This document shows, piece after piece, positions 12,801 to 26,439 of a DNA stretch of 64,000 nt (the stretch's first letter is position 1; every line of letters starts with the position of its first letter). Under the pieces are notes generated by a model. That model ran no database searches. It was given only the letters and a program-made list of their open reading frames with translations, and was not told where the DNA came from. A program made the translations under genes and the position numbers. The stretch covers positions 8,990,001-9,054,000 of the forward strand of contig JAWUZG010000001.1 in the NCBI GenBank assembly GCA_036785705.1, in the 5' to 3' direction. The stretch is from Acanthornis magna. Taxonomy: Eukaryota > Chordata > Aves > Passeriformes > Acanthizidae.

Positions 12801-15800
12801 ACAGCTGTGGAGCCATCCAAGGATTGTAGGTAATGACATGCTGTGGGAAAGAACAAGATGTGTGTGGAGAAGGGGAACATACTGAGGCAGGGCAGTATTT
12901 TCTGGGACAAACATCCTTCTTCTGCTGGAGGTAAGCCCAACACTGTCCAGTGCAAGCATGGAATGAAGCTGAGGAGTGGGACGTGGGGGGGATCGAGACC
13001 ACCCAAGGCCCCTGAAGCTCTCTGAATTATATCCAGAAAGGTCTGAAACGATGGCCTGTGTGTGATCACTAATTTGCATAGAAAGAGAGAAACCTGTGTT
13101 CAGGGATGGGAAAATTATCTACAAAAAGTACCCCCACCGAGGCTGGGCATGCACCCCAGGACCCTGTGCAAGTCGGGGCACTGGTGGCAATTCTTTATTT
13201 CTTACCTAGGTGGTACATTAATCAGTTGTGTTTGTAGCACAGGGATTTTGAGAACAGAAATTCAAAAGTACTGTTTTTTTCCTAATCCCTTTTAATGACT
13301 GCAGCATTTTTGTTTCCTTCTAGTATGTCCTCCAAGGAGGAAAAAGCCTTTGAATTAAACTAATGTTAGTTTTCTATTACTGGATAGCACAAAGAGAGAA
13401 CGAAATTAAGGACTAACAATATTCTGAAACTAGCATGACCTTAAATTACAGCAGGTTAATAAATCACTTCAAATGTAAATCTCTCTCTGCTCTCACCTTG
13501 AGATCTGAATACCTTTAATCAAGTTGCATAATAGAAATTTTGATGATCAAAGCCTGCAACTGCTGGTGGAGTGAGACTACAAGTTGGAGAGACAGCTGGG
13601 ACTTAAAGTTTGGGCTGTTCAACAGAAAATGCTTTGGAAATTCAGTCTCTCAGGAACCTGTAAAACATAACAAAGTGTTGCAAAAGGTTTCAATATTTAA
13701 CAAAAGCCATTGTAAATCTTTTAAAACCCAGCATGGGAACTCAGAGAGACCAAGAAGATAGGAAGGGATCAAAGAGATTTTGGGGCAAGTCACAAGATCG
13801 ATGCTCATGAGCACAGCTGTGGGATGAGTTGTTGGGGCCCTGTGTTCCAGCAGGGCTCTCCTGTAAAGCCTTTCCCCCAGGACAAGGGCAGGTGACACCA
13901 GCAGAGCTCAGGGAGCTGCACCTTCCAGCACAAGCACAGTCAAGCCAAGAGTCACAAACCTGAGAGAGCCAATGATGGATGTGGGGGCTCTGTCCTGCTG
14001 AGGAACAGGAGGGCAGCTGCAGCACCATCATCTCAACACTGCTGTCCTGCAGCCACTCTTCATGGGAGCTGAGAAAATCCAGTGTCACTCATTCTGTGCT
14101 CTTCTTTAACATCAACACATAACAGACCTGTATGCATCTGAATTTTTTTTTTTTTTTAAGTTACCTACATACCAAAATTCTGCAAGTATAAACAGGCAGT
14201 GCCCACAAGCGTTCAGTCTGAAAATCTGGAAGGAGGAAGGCAAAAGGGCAAGTTCAAGACAGAAGAAAACTCAGAGTGGCATTAACCTCCTTGACATACC
14301 TCCCTCTCCACGTTGTACCAGGCTGCTAAATTTAAGGTGTTCGTGATTTTTCTGAGCGTGTTCTTGTTCGTGCATTTTCCCTCTAGGATCTTCCTAGTGG
14401 GGTGCAAGGCAGCGTAAGGCTGTTATGGTTTTCTCACTGTTTACCAATATTACTGCTCACAGTCACAAAAACACCCTCATCTTAGAGATGTAATTTATGG
14501 GGGGTGTGTGTCCCTCCGCACTTAGGAAGCTTCTAAAAGGGGAAAAAATGTATCCTTACAAGAATAATAAGTTTTATAAAACTCTTAATCATATAAATCA
14601 GACCAAACTCCCTGTGAAATAAAATGAAAGCTCTGCTCCACTGGAATCGAACATAAACCTCTGATTTCAAGGTGGACAGAATTTCACATAAACCTGGAAG
14701 AGAAATGGGCTGTAATGCCTGGTTTATTTCAGTGCAGGGGAAACATCCCCAGCAGAGTACCAGGCTACTTGAGCTCTACAAGCTTTTACAAGGAACATAA
14801 AAGCCAGAGATCTGGTGCCAAATCCCCTGCCTGGCTGTCTCCAAAACGGGAGCAATTCTTAGGAATTATGGAGGATTTCAGCACGTGTTCGAATGCAAAT
14901 ACCCAGATTTGCTTCACCCAAAGCGAAACAGTGTCTGCAGGTGTGCAGAGTGCTGCAGTGCCCTTCTGCCCCTGCATTGTGAGCAGAGCTGAGCTGAGCT
15001 GGGAGCATGGATAGCCACGGTGCCAGGGCACTGCAGCCCAGCTCAGGAGCGAGATGCTCCGCAGCCATCTCTGATTATCCGAGTGACAACCGCAGGCTGG
15101 ATCATCTACACTCCAAACCACCCCTTCACAGAGACCAAAGGCAGGCTTGCCAAGCTGCCCTTCCCTGCTGCTTTCTGCCCCATAACAGGCAACATCGAAG
15201 ACATTTTGGCCATGGTTTTATTTATCCAGCATTTTCTGTTCGATATGCAAACCAAAGCATATTAAATGCATGTACATGTGTGCGTATTTGTATGCAGCCC
15301 ACATATTTCAGCCCATTTCTTACAGCAGTCTGCACTAATACATTTTATCCACCACTGGTCCTCTTCTGTTTCTCAGCAGAGGACCTGGGAAGGCAGCTCC
15401 AGGGGCAGGGCTGCTGCTCTTCAAACACTGCATCCCCCCTTCACGAAATGCGGGTCTCAGGAGGAGGCAGAGCCCAGCTTGCAGCTGAAGAGTAATTGCC
15501 TTCTGGAAGTGAGCTGCAGCACTCAGAGCATCTGTGCCTTCAAAATGCAGTTTTCAGTCCCCATCTGCAGGCAGGATGGAGCAGGGCAGCTCAGCACCCC
15601 AGCTGGGCTGGGGGCATTGGGATGAGCTGGGCCCAGGGTTTGGGGGCACTGAGCTGAGCTGGGGCAAAGCCATGGCGCTGCAGGGGAGGATGGAGGGCAG
15701 CCATTCTGTCCAAATCATGGCAGGGATCTGCAGATAAAACCTTGTCTGCCCTTCATCACTTAATCGCCAGGCAGAGCTTTTAGGGTCTGGCCTGCACACG

Positions 15801-17570
15801 TGGCTGGGGGGGGGCAGGGCTGTGAGCTCAGTTCAGGCTGGGGCTACAGGTGTGCAGTATGCACTCACCTATTTCGGTGAAACCACAGAAATGCAGGAAA
15901 AAGCTACACTCAGACACATCGGTGTGTGCAGCTGGGGCAGGTACAGGGTGGCAGTGCCTCATGCCTTGGGGAAGCAGCAGGGATGCAGGGAAGAGCAGCA
16001 CAGAGCCCTGCAGAAACGGGGGCTGCATCCCATGCTCATGCCTTGCTCTGGTGACCCAAAGCACCTCCAAACCACGGCAGCTCCCCAAGCCTCACACTGG
16101 ACTGGGATTTCATGAAATCGAAAGAAGAAAGACAACTACCTGCTCAGACAGCAGCACACAGAGCAACTACATGGGCAAAACCAGACCAATTCCCAGATTT
16201 GCAGCTCAAGGAAATGACAAATTTGGGGTGAGGGATGTGTGCAGCTGAACTGCGAAGCTCCACAGCACCTGTACTGCTTCCTCAAACACCAGCAGCCACC
16301 AAGCTCCTGCCTATGCCAAAGATTTTGTCTGTTTGATAAATTGATGCCCAAACCCTAAGGCAGTAAAACCCTAAAGGCAAGTTTTCCTTACTCCCTACAC
16401 TGGAAAGCAAAAATTAAGAGCAAGGTGCTGAGCTTTAGCCCAAGGCAAAAGAAAAGAACAACTTAATCAATGCTTTCAGGCAAGATACTCTCCCCTTTAG
16501 CTGAGGAAGCACGAGGAATTCAGGGGTTTTGATTAAAGTCCACCTTCCAGCCCTTTCCCATTTTAGGAGGTTTTGCCATTATCTAAGCACTCTCCTTCAC
16601 CTGCTCACAGACAGCTTTCTAGTATAGGCAGTGTTACTCAAATTTGTCAAAAGTAATTTAAAATCCCATCAACATCAGAAAACTGTAAAGGGTAAGCTTA
16701 ACCCCAAAGTCCAGCAAGTCAAGAACTGCACTTTCACTAGCTTCTAATGAAAATTACTCTGTAGTAAGTTTGTCTTCATTTTTTGTTGTGACACAGTCCG
16801 TTAATTAATACATTTTTACAACCAAAGTAATGAGTTTTCTTTATTATATCTGTCTAATAATATATCTCCTAAGAAAAATGAGATTAATCATTATTTTAAA
16901 ACATTAGCTTTATGGGGTTTTTATTTCATTTATGAGAACTGCACAGATAAATCAAAAAAACCACCAGTTTCCATCACCCTCCCAGAATGGGATTAATTTA
17001 CCATAACGAAAATGAATGGGAGCATCAGAAGTGCTCACTCCAAATATGCTCCCAGTGACTAATACCATGAATATGAAAAACTATCTTAACCGATTCTAGG
17101 TTGCAGATAGATCTTGGCAGAAAGGAAGACAGAGGAAATGAATGTAATCACTGCAAAATATGTAAAAATGACAGAGAGAGGAAAGTCTAGACAATGTGAG
17201 ATGATTGCCATGCTCTCCAGCTTGGAATGCAAAGCCTGTCTTCTGATTGTTCTGAGGTTTAAACTGCCGAACAAACGCTGCTCTCCAAACCCATATGGGC
17301 AAGCAATTTGCCATATGTTTCAGAACATGCCACAAGTACCCAGAGATGCATTACTGTTAATGCTGCAAATAGAAAAAAAAGTGAGAAATGCCACCCCTGT
17401 CTCTCTGATACATTAACAAGGGAGTGGAGTGCTTCAGGCTTGTTTTCAAACAGAATACCAGTCCTCTATGAACTTTCCCTTCTCCGTGCTCAGCCACGTG
17501 AGCTTGCCCTGGCTCCCAGAGCCCTGGCACCAAAGAAATTATCTGGGGCTCTGGGTTTATGGCAAATTGT
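6842..17570. other. Intergenic stretch with GC-rich pockets, no gene seen
   Basis: The region alternates AT-rich sequence with GC-richer pockets at about 7.41-8.1, 8.4-8.85, 9.18-9.48, 11.34-11.64 and 15.0-16.1 kb. The pockets yield open frames of up to 162 codons on both strands. These overlap one another, lack conserved-looking motifs and show no plausible splice chain. A poly-T run lies at about 14.14-14.16 kb. The pockets could be very old retrotransposon remnants, but I could not assign them. Confidence 0.55.
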
Positions 17571-18174
17571 CAAGCAGCGTGTCCAGGCAGCCAAAAGGGC
17601 CAACTTTATCCTGGGGTACATCAATCACAGCATCGCTGGCCAGTCAGAGGTGACTGTCCTGCTCCACATCACCCTGGTATGTCCTGGGTGCAGTTCTGGG
17701 CACCTCCATGTAAGAAGGATGTAGAGCTGTTAGAGAGCATCATGAGGAGAGAGACCAAGGTGGGGAAATCTCTTGAGGACAAAATTCACAAGGAGTGGCT
17801 GAAGTCACTAGGCTTGTTCAGACTAGAGAAGGGAAGGCTGATGGGTGACATCACGGTGGTCTAAAACTTCTTCAAGGGGGGAAGAGACAGGCGCTGATCT
17901 CTTTCTCTGGTAACCAGTGACAGGAGAATGGAACAAAGCTGTGTCAGGGCAAGTTTAGATCAGGCATTAGGAAAGGGTTTTTCACTGAGAGGTTGGTTGT
18001 CACTGGAACAGGCTCCTGGAGCAAGCAGTCATGGCACCAACCCTACTGGAGTCCAAAGAGCCTCTGGACGATGCTTTAGTCATATAGTTCAGCTTTAGGA
18101 TGTCCTGCAAGAAGCAGGGAACTGGCCTTGATCATCCTTATAGGGTCCCTTCCAACTTGAGATATTCTATGATT
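17571..18174 (+). mobile_element. CR1 non-LTR retrotransposon, 3' end fragment
   Basis: About 600 bases carry the 3' end of a CR1 element, the dominant avian LINE, in + orientation. Recognisable pieces are the reverse-transcriptase tail (CAGCCAAAAGGGCCAAC), a later segment (GAGTGGCTGAAGTCACT), the 3' UTR block (AACCAGTGACAGGAGAATGG) and the terminal GGGTCCCTTCCAACTTGAG followed by ATTCTATGATT. The copy is 5'-truncated, as is usual for CR1. Its reading frame is interrupted, so it cannot mobilise itself. Confidence 0.92.
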
Positions 18175-19469
18175 ACAAAACATCCAGGTCCAGGACTGCA
18201 CTGTAGCCACCTTAATCCGGTATGGAGAAAAGACCAAGGGACAGCTGTCTCCATCTCCTCCCAGCCCCTCTGAAGCACAGGAAGAAATCCTGGGCACCAG
18301 GACTTGAAGCAAGCACATGTGCTCCATTCAGCTTGACATCTTCCCCCTCCTACCCCTCGGCCTCCCTACACCCTGGAAGAGGTTACATGGGCAAAACTGG
18401 GCTTTTGAGAAATCTTACTCCCAATTTCTATCATTATTCCATGCATTCAGCCTTGAACTAACGAGGCAATGGCATTTTTCTGTGGGGAAAATATGTTCTC
18501 CTCAAGATCCCAGCTGGTGATTCTTGGTCTTGTGCTAATTCTTCTACCTCCATGCACAAACTGCTCTCCTTCTCCACATCTCAGCAATCCATGCGTCTGC
18601 TCCTCCCAACCACATCACACGCGAGCAGGACATCGCTCCATCACAGAACCAACATCTCCTGCAAATATTAAAAGAAACTGTCAGCTCATGATGGCCTGTT
18701 CAGAGGAGAGTGCACAAAACTACTAAATATATTGAAGAAAGATCTCTTATTATTGAATTGAGCATCAAAACAGCCTGTACAGCCTCATAATACTTACCAG
18801 TGTTACGTGTTGCTCACCACTCACCTGAAGAGCTGTCAGACCTCAGGGCACCCTGGTTTCCGTCAGGCTGTGGACACTTACACATAGGATATCTCTGGTC
18901 TTTTGAGTTTGATTATATTGATGCTGGTTATAACTATTTGCAGAATCATAGTTTTAGGGCACTACCAGTGTTTTGTTGTAGTCAAAGAGTCAGTAATTTA
19001 GCCCTGCTTAAATCTGACATCTTAAGCCAAAAAGGTAGGGCATCAATTTACCTTCAAATAAAAATTTGCAGCCTGATTGCAATACTAAGATTTTCCCTGC
19101 TGCCACATTAATTAAAAACCAAATAATCCTGCTGCCGGTATTAAACAAAGTGCATTAGTAAGCACAGAAATAATAAAAATAGGAATATTCTTAGAAGAAT
19201 AATAAGAAATGGTTCTCACAGCTGATAATTCTGTAGCTGCCCCAGTCAGAGGAGCAAGCTGTCAGGGCTGATCCCCACAAATCTATCCCAAAGGCTCTGG
19301 AAATGTTTTCTTAAATAATAGCTGCATATAAGAAGTAGCATTGTAGGGAATTAACAGTCCTGCAGTCTTGCTTGTTGGGTTTTGTTTTTCGGTTTTGTGT
19401 TCTGATACAGTGAAAGCCTTTGCATTTTTAGAACATAGAACTGCACATACAAGGAAATCTGTGGCTGAA
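18175..19469. other. Intergenic stretch, nothing assigned
   Basis: Unique-looking sequence between two CR1 fragments. Only short overlapping open frames are present, and no RNA gene or further repeat boundary was recognised. Confidence 0.5.
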
Positions 19470-19690
19470 ATAGGCAATTTTCGCCCATTGGCCCTTGTCA
19501 AGAGAGAGCCTCCATTCTCTTTGTAGCTGCCCCTTAAGCTCCATAATTCTGTGATGGGTCACTCCTGAGCCTTCTCTGCTCCAGGGAGAACAGAGCTGTC
19601 TTTCCTCACAGGACAAGTGTAGATGGTGGCTTGATCATCTCCTGGGTCCTTCTCTGGATCCTCTCCAGCCTGTCTGCATCTGCATCTAAG
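19470..19690 (-). mobile_element. Degenerate CR1 fragment, antisense orientation
   Basis: Read on the - strand, the sequence contains CR1-type blocks in the right order: GGCTGGAGAGGATCCAGAGA, then GATGATCAAG, then CTCCCTGGAGCAGAGAAGGC, then CTCTCTTGACAAGGGC. It lacks the terminal octamer repeat, so it is an internal, decayed piece. Its boundaries are approximate. Confidence 0.72.
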
Positions 19691-22600
19691 GTCTGTAGAT
19701 GTTCTTCGATGTTTGATACCACAACCACTACCCAAGCTATCTAATATAAATAATTTTCTTGTACTGCATTTACAGCTGGAAGTTTTATAGAGCTGGGCTG
19801 GTATCTTGGTGAGCTGAAGTCACAGCTTCTGTTAGAAGGAGCTGATTTGATGGCTGAGATCTGGAGAAGAGAGCTTTGGTGTTCTCCGTGTATTCCCCAC
19901 CTGTGAGTTCCAGGTGCCATATCTGCATTATCAGTAGTAACTTCAACAAGGCACCAACCTAATCTTCAGTGAGGCCTCCCCTTATCTTCATGGCGGGGAG
20001 GGGTAAATGTTACTTTCAAGCATTAATAAATCTATTTTGCCTTTTCTTTCAAGTGGCCCAGTTGAGAGAATTGGAAACAAACAAAATATAAAGGTAGTGG
20101 CAAAAGCTGCTACGCTAGTCCCAGCAGTGCATTCTTTGGCTGTGCATTATTAAGCCAACACAAAGAACATTTCCAGGAATACCATTATGCTGCTGCATAG
20201 AGAAAAATGCTTCTGATTAGCATGTACTCGACATGCTTGGAAAATTAGTTCTCCTTCAGAGAATTCCAGCAACAAGTGAAACATCTGTTGTTTCCTCCAA
20301 GTTATAACAATTATTTTACAATTACTCTTTTGAATACTTTGAATTCCTAATTTTTTATTTTTGTCTAGAAAGCCAGGATTTGTGGCGCAATTGGAATTCA
20401 CAATGTGCACATGTGTGTGGGAAAGAAGAATAGGAAATAATGGCAGTCCCTGACTGCAGCGTTATGTCACCTCAAGGCTAAAATTGTTGGCCATCTACAT
20501 TATTTGCATTCACTGTATTAATTCCACTCTACACACAATGGGAATTAATCCCATTTCAATAAATTTAATGGCTCCTATTTATTCCAAGGTTGATGCTGGT
20601 GATCCCTATTGTTTGTAGCCACACAATATGCTTTCTGCAGCCAAAAATCCAGCTTCCACCCTCTTCCCACAGCGCATTGCTCGTGCAGCTGTGGCAGTAC
20701 CAACGCTCGGGGTATAAACAGCACTGAAACAAATGGTGTTGAATGAAAACCCTAAACAGGCTGGAGCAGCAAACAGCATGGCAGCAGAAATAGGCAGAGG
20801 CACTTGGGAGAGGCAGGAATTGCTTAAGCCAGTTTCACAAGCGGTGAAAACAAGTCACAGCACAGGCAAGCAAGAGCTGCGAAGAGTCAGACCCCCTGGA
20901 CAGCACAGAAGTCAAAAGACCAACCAGAGACCTTGTCCTGTGGTAATAATCACATTTGTAACACTAGAGACAGACTCACCTCATTATATTCAGTGCAGGT
21001 TATCTGCTCTCAAGAGCTATTGCTTCAAAAGGTGATGCACAAAGGAGAGGGGAGAAATGCAGGTTAAATATGGTACTTTGCTCTTCCTGCTGCATTTGCC
21101 TGAGCAGTGACAGCACAAGTGCCTCGGGCAATGGCCTGTTACAGAAACAGGACTCCAGCATCAGCCTCCCAGGGTCACTGGAAGTTATTTCTGTCATCCA
21201 CATAGGCTGGATGAATAAATAACTCATCAAATACACTTAGAAGCAGTCGAACAGCACGGGTTTAAAAAAGACTGGAACCAAGACACCTTGCCAAAGGACA
21301 GGGATAAAATGTCAGTGGTTCCCACTCTGCAGGCTGGAGATTTTTCGTGCTATTTTTATCTGCCCTGCAAACACTTTCAGGCCAGCCAGCAAAGGCCTTT
21401 GAGGAGTATCTTTGACTCAGCTGCAAATCTACAGCCCAAAGATAACACAGGAGACATATGGCAAAGCCTTGTCCCTGTCAGCCCTACTCCGTTTGAGCAC
21501 AGGGTGCCTGTGATTCCAGCTGCTGGGAGGACACACATCACAGGGACGGCTCTGCACAGAGATCTCGGCCAGGCAGGGAGGGCTCTCTGCCTCTGGATGC
21601 GTTTTACAGCTCAATGGCAGCACACCTCTGCACCTGGCAGCAGCACTGCCATGAGGGATTTCCAGTGTAATGTGCAAAGAATGAAAGCATTGCCCCTCCA
21701 GCCCTGCCAGAACGGGAACAGCATTTCCCCACGAGTGGGGTCGAGTTCAGAGCCAATCCTACCCATCCTTTAAGTGCCTCATTTAGTAGCTAAGACAGAG
21801 GTCTCTCCAGAGACACCTGTGTGTCACCCTGGTACAGGCTGTGCCTGCGCAGTGCTGCCTGCAGGCTGTGGAGCCGCAGCTGTGCAGATGTGGGCAGCTC
21901 ACCACAGCGCAGGGAGAGACCCCAGTGATGGTGCAAGACTATGGAATTCACAGCTGGAAATCTTTTCTAAGAGAAAACTAATAAAATTTTTAAAAGAAAA
22001 GAAGAAAAAATGAGCCTTCATTTCCAATGGTAGCCAAACTAATTACACAGCTGCAAAGGCTGTTGAAATTTCACTGCAGAACAGAAAAGTTGGGTTATCT
22101 GCCCTAATTTATGTGGCTGAAAGTTTTTTGCATCTGATTCTAAATTATCCACACACTTTTCCTTTTATACGCAAGAGAGAAATATCCCAGAGGATCACTA
22201 AAATGAGGGTCAAAGATCAACTGAATGAATTCCCCTCTAAAGGTAAATGTGACTTTTTCATGACTGCCAAGGAAGCCCTAGGTCAATTTGGCATCTAAAA
22301 GTTAGACGGCTCCAAAGAAACCTGCACAAAATGGAAGACCACAGCGCTGGGTAGAGTGAGCAGAGCGTGCACAGCTGCTGGAGAGTGACTTTTCATCAAG
22401 GTCAAACCTTTATCCCTATGCTGGTTTCTTTAACCCCAATCAGCACTATTGTAGAGACAATTTAATGCAATACTGCAGCGCTCCAAACAACTCTTTCACC
22501 AAAACTCACTGGTTTAGATTTGAAGCCACTTAGGTTCCATTTGTTTAACTGCAGTTTTCAATTAGTCAAGTAATTCACTTCCCATTTATTTACATGCATG

Positions 22601-25600
22601 AGACAGAGCAAAAGCAAAAGATTTCATTTGATTCATAATCACTTGCCCAGAGACTCAGGCTTGGGTTTTGATATGGGGAGAAGGCAGCCAGCTAATTCCT
22701 GACAAATTCCATTACCCCTAAGGCCATGCTCAAAAAGCCAGAGCTGTTTATGAGGGCTAGAAGTGAAAAGTTGATGGGTGTTTAAGAATGCGAGCATGCC
22801 TAAACATAACTTCATTCTTAAAAATGAAGACTGAAGTAATAAATTATATTAGTAAGAAATGGAATATTTTGGGAGCTTGTTCCTAAAGTGCATTTGCTTT
22901 ACTTTCCTTTCCTTGAAATGATTTATCAAACATAGGAGGAAAAAAAGAAAAAAATGGACAAATCTTTCTGTGGCATGACCTTATTTCCTGCTCCAGACTG
23001 TGAACTTATACAAGCTTGTACTGAAAAATTGAACCCAACCAGCCATCAGTGCTGTTTATTTTATCAGAGGTGCTTGTGTCCATACTGGATGTTGTAGCTT
23101 CATCTCTCAAGAGCTAGAAAGGAAATCTCTCTTGATTTCTCTCTCCAGAGAATTCCGTTGCTGATAGTAGGAGACATGGCATTGCTTACAGCCCAGAGAA
23201 CTGACATTTTATCACGAAACCAAATCTGCAGCAACCTCTGATTTCTCAAAGTTTAAGGATGGCAAGGTATCAGGTCAAGTGTAAAATGATTAAAGAGTGG
23301 GAAAAAATAGGGGAGAAAGAGGTAAAAATGTAAGCTTAAAAAAACATTTCATATTATTTAGTAACACTTTGGGAGAGTTATTTCTAACACATTGGGGTAC
23401 ATATTGACTCTCCAATGCTTCATCTAAACTACCCAATCTGAAGTAACGCTCTACAGATATTTTACACTTGCATAATTCAGACATTCCATAAGGACCTAAA
23501 GGGACCAAAGGTACCTGGGGGAAGCTCTCAAAGGGCAGCCTGATGGACAATGCAGATGGCATCCAAAAAATGGGTTTCTTTGCCCTTTCCCACTTATTCC
23601 TATTGCCACACTGCAAACTTTCCCTGATGAATCCAAGATGGGACTTAAAATCTGACCTGAGCTTTTACATGAACATCCAATTAAAATCCATGGTCTTACG
23701 TACCTGCTTATAGATAAAACTCCAGTGTGTCTTTGGCATGGCAGCATTAAAACATGACCTGCTGCTACCTTGCTGTCAGCAAGCCCAGCAAGCCCCACTG
23801 CAAGGCACTCTCTTGGGCTGGAGAAGCAGATCCAACTGCTGGTACAGCAGGCTGGCAAATTCTCCTTTACATGAAACATCGCCTGTACCAAACACCTGAT
23901 ACTGAGCAATACTCTCCACAGCATCCTCAAGACTACTGCAGCTGCCCATGCAAATTAAACTCCACAGGCTGTAGCATTTGAGGATCAAAATGACCGAAGA
24001 GGACAGACACCTGGTGGCAGTGGCTGATCAGTTTTAAGACTGGTTGCAGGACATGGGGATTTTCTACATTTAGAAGGAATTTCTCCACATGCTTTAGCCT
24101 CCCCAAGATGATTTGGGCAAGCTGCAGTGACCTACAGCCACAGATTGACAAAGCCTTCAGTCTGAAATGTGACCATCCACAGCAAGACCAAGTGACAAGG
24201 GAGAAAACTTGCAGCTGCAGCCTCCTCTGATTTCTATGGTTTTCTGTTATTGTCCCTAAACTGCCCATTCTGTGCTGTCCCAGTCCTAATCAGGGGAAGT
24301 AGGAGAGCACTATGGGGAAGATTTGGTGTCCCTTTCCTATTGAAAAGGCCTCACATGAAGTGCTTTCTCAGGGCTGCTGTCTAGAGAATGTACATGACAC
24401 ACCAGATTCCAAGGTAGCAGTGACTGCTTGAGACAGAAAGGAGGAAATCTTATCTCCACCAAGCCCCGGGCAATGCTGGGCTCAGGGGTTGTATTTAATT
24501 ATGCAGACACCCAACTCTGACAGGAGAACTGTCACCAGAAGTGGGTCATCAGTTCCAGATATGAGAGATATCACACTCTTTCTTTCCTGAGTTATGCGCT
24601 CTCAAAAGCTGTGCATGGCAGCCTTGGCCATTCCCCCCTTCCCGAGACAGCTGTTTGGTTGCCGTCCCCAGCGGGGTCTGTGCTCCATCAGGAAGGCAAA
24701 AGGAGCAGATAAAGTGAGCAGAGCTCAGCATTAGCCCAAGCACCTCTCTCAGCCCAGTCAGGAACACTGGCAGTGCAGGTATCTCCAGGTGTTTTGCAGC
24801 CACACTCCCCAAGGCCCAGCAGAATTGCCAAGGTCACCTTCTGTCTGAACACCCCCACACAGGGACTTCAAAGGACATGTGCAGGCTCTGTCCATCACCA
24901 AGGACAAGGTGATGATGACTTTCAGGAAAAGGAAGTGTCAGCAAAGCAGAATCCTCACAAACCTCACAGCAGACTTCTCTTCCTAGGACCGACAAGGTAC
25001 AAAGGCACTATTGAGGAGGAAAGCCACAGTACAAGCGAAGACTGCTGCGGGGTTTTTTAAACAAAACAAACAACATGAACACCTTCTCCAAATTATTTCC
25101 TCTGCTACCTTCCAAGAATTAAATCGGAAAAGATGACTGCTTTCCCCACTGGAAAAGATGACTTCGTCAGCTGCTATTTATTACTAGAAGATTTGCTTCC
25201 CCATCTCCTGCACCAATACAGATACATATTGTGCAGTCACACAATAAAAATGAGATTGCTTTATGGACTGAGAACAAAGAATCATGCCTTCCCTCCTTCC
25301 AAGTCTTCTCTTACATGCTTTCCCTCCTCCCTGCTGAGGGAAATTCACAACTTAGAAACTCGAAATAGAAGTCTGCCTAAGGAGGCAGCAGTGGGTAGAC
25401 CAGCAACACCAACCTTTTTCTTCCTTTTCCCTCCAAAAAACCATCTGGATGTCTTGGGGTTTGAAGTATTCAGTACAGACAACAGCAGCAGCCCACTATC
25501 ACCATCTGTAGAAAAGATAATTCTCTCTGTTTACTGCTGGGTGCCAAAGATGGACCTTTGAAATCTGAATCAGGAATATCCTTAAACATTACCTGGAATG

Positions 25601-25914
25601 AAATATGCTTGCAGTACAGAGAAGTACTTGGAAGTTACTAGATTTGGTAGCTACCTAAAGGGTGTTAAATGTCCCATTCCTAGAAGGTAACATGAAAAAT
25701 TAACCAAATTATTAAAGTATCTTTCTGCATTTCACCTGTACTTTTACACTGTTCTACGTGATCTTCTATACCATTTGAATTCCGTGAGCAGGTTCCTTTC
25801 GCAAATGTGCTTATTCAAATAGAATACACAGATTTAAATCAAAACAGGCAGACACAGAAATATGCTGGACATTACTAAAAGATATAGCTCACAGCATTTT
25901 TTTTTCTTTTTTAC
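19691..25914. other. Intergenic stretch before the PHTF2 3' end
   Basis: No gene is supported. GC-richer segments lie at about 21.28-21.93 and 24.45-24.95 kb. A stop-poor stretch on the - strand at 23.29-24.27 kb is discussed in the findings as a possible decayed coding copy. No tRNA or recognisable repeat end was seen. Confidence 0.5.
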
Positions 25915-25931
25915 CATCAACCATAGAAAGC

Positions 25932-25937
25932 TTTATT
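25932..25937 (-). terminator. PHTF2: Candidate PHTF2 polyadenylation signal
   Basis: TTTATT on the + strand reads AATAAA in the PHTF2 direction, about 2.3 kb after the stop. The sequence beyond it (A-rich, cleavage expected near 25915) fits a polyadenylation site. Confidence 0.55.
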
Positions 25938-26419
25938 CCAAGCCTGATCACACTTTCAGTTACAAAACACGTGGCAAAAATTAACAGTTAACACGCAAGA
26001 TCTGCCATATTTCTACTTGCCTCTATTCTTATACTGGACTTTCCATATTGAGGGATGGAGAACAAACCTCTCTCATTTTTAACATAATGAATATACCTAA
26101 GGGTAGCAAATAAAGGTTTTTATTCTTTTTTATTTCATTTCACAAATGTTTTACTTTTCCCAAGCCGCCATTTGTTAGTGCAACAATCCAGCACAGTGCT
26201 AGTTGCTGAGGTATACATGGTTAAACTAATTTCACCTTCAACCCAAACCACAATGTTTTCTCTCTCCTTTATTTTTTTTGAAGTAATGAAAGCCATATAT
26301 TCACTATTTCACATTTCTAAAAATAATTCCACTCTAGAGTAAAGAATGGTTTTGTAATAAAGACAGGCTGTAAAAAGCAACAGCCTTATCTTTTATCACC
26401 CATAGAACTCCTGCTCTTC

Positions 26420-26439
26420 TTTTTTTTTTTTTTTTTTTT
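26420..26439. repeat. Poly-T/poly-A homopolymer in PHTF2 3' UTR
   Basis: Twenty T in a row on the + strand, read as A in the PHTF2 transcript. It could misprime oligo-dT in cDNA libraries and mimic a polyadenylation site. Confidence 0.9.

Noticed and set aside
15007..15495. 162-codon open frame in the GC-rich pocket at 15 kb
   Set aside because: It overlaps two other frames of similar size, lacks a domain or conserved pattern, and has no splice context. It is expected in stop-poor GC-rich sequence.
14986..15664. GAGCT/GGGGC pentamers resembling antibody switch-region motifs
   Set aside because: Only two short clusters of two or three units exist, with no immunoglobulin genes nearby. Coincidence is far more likely.
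21288..21773. 161-codon open frame on the + strand
   Set aside because: There is no recognisable protein family, the composition is uneven and shadow frames lie on the other strand. No flanking gene structure.
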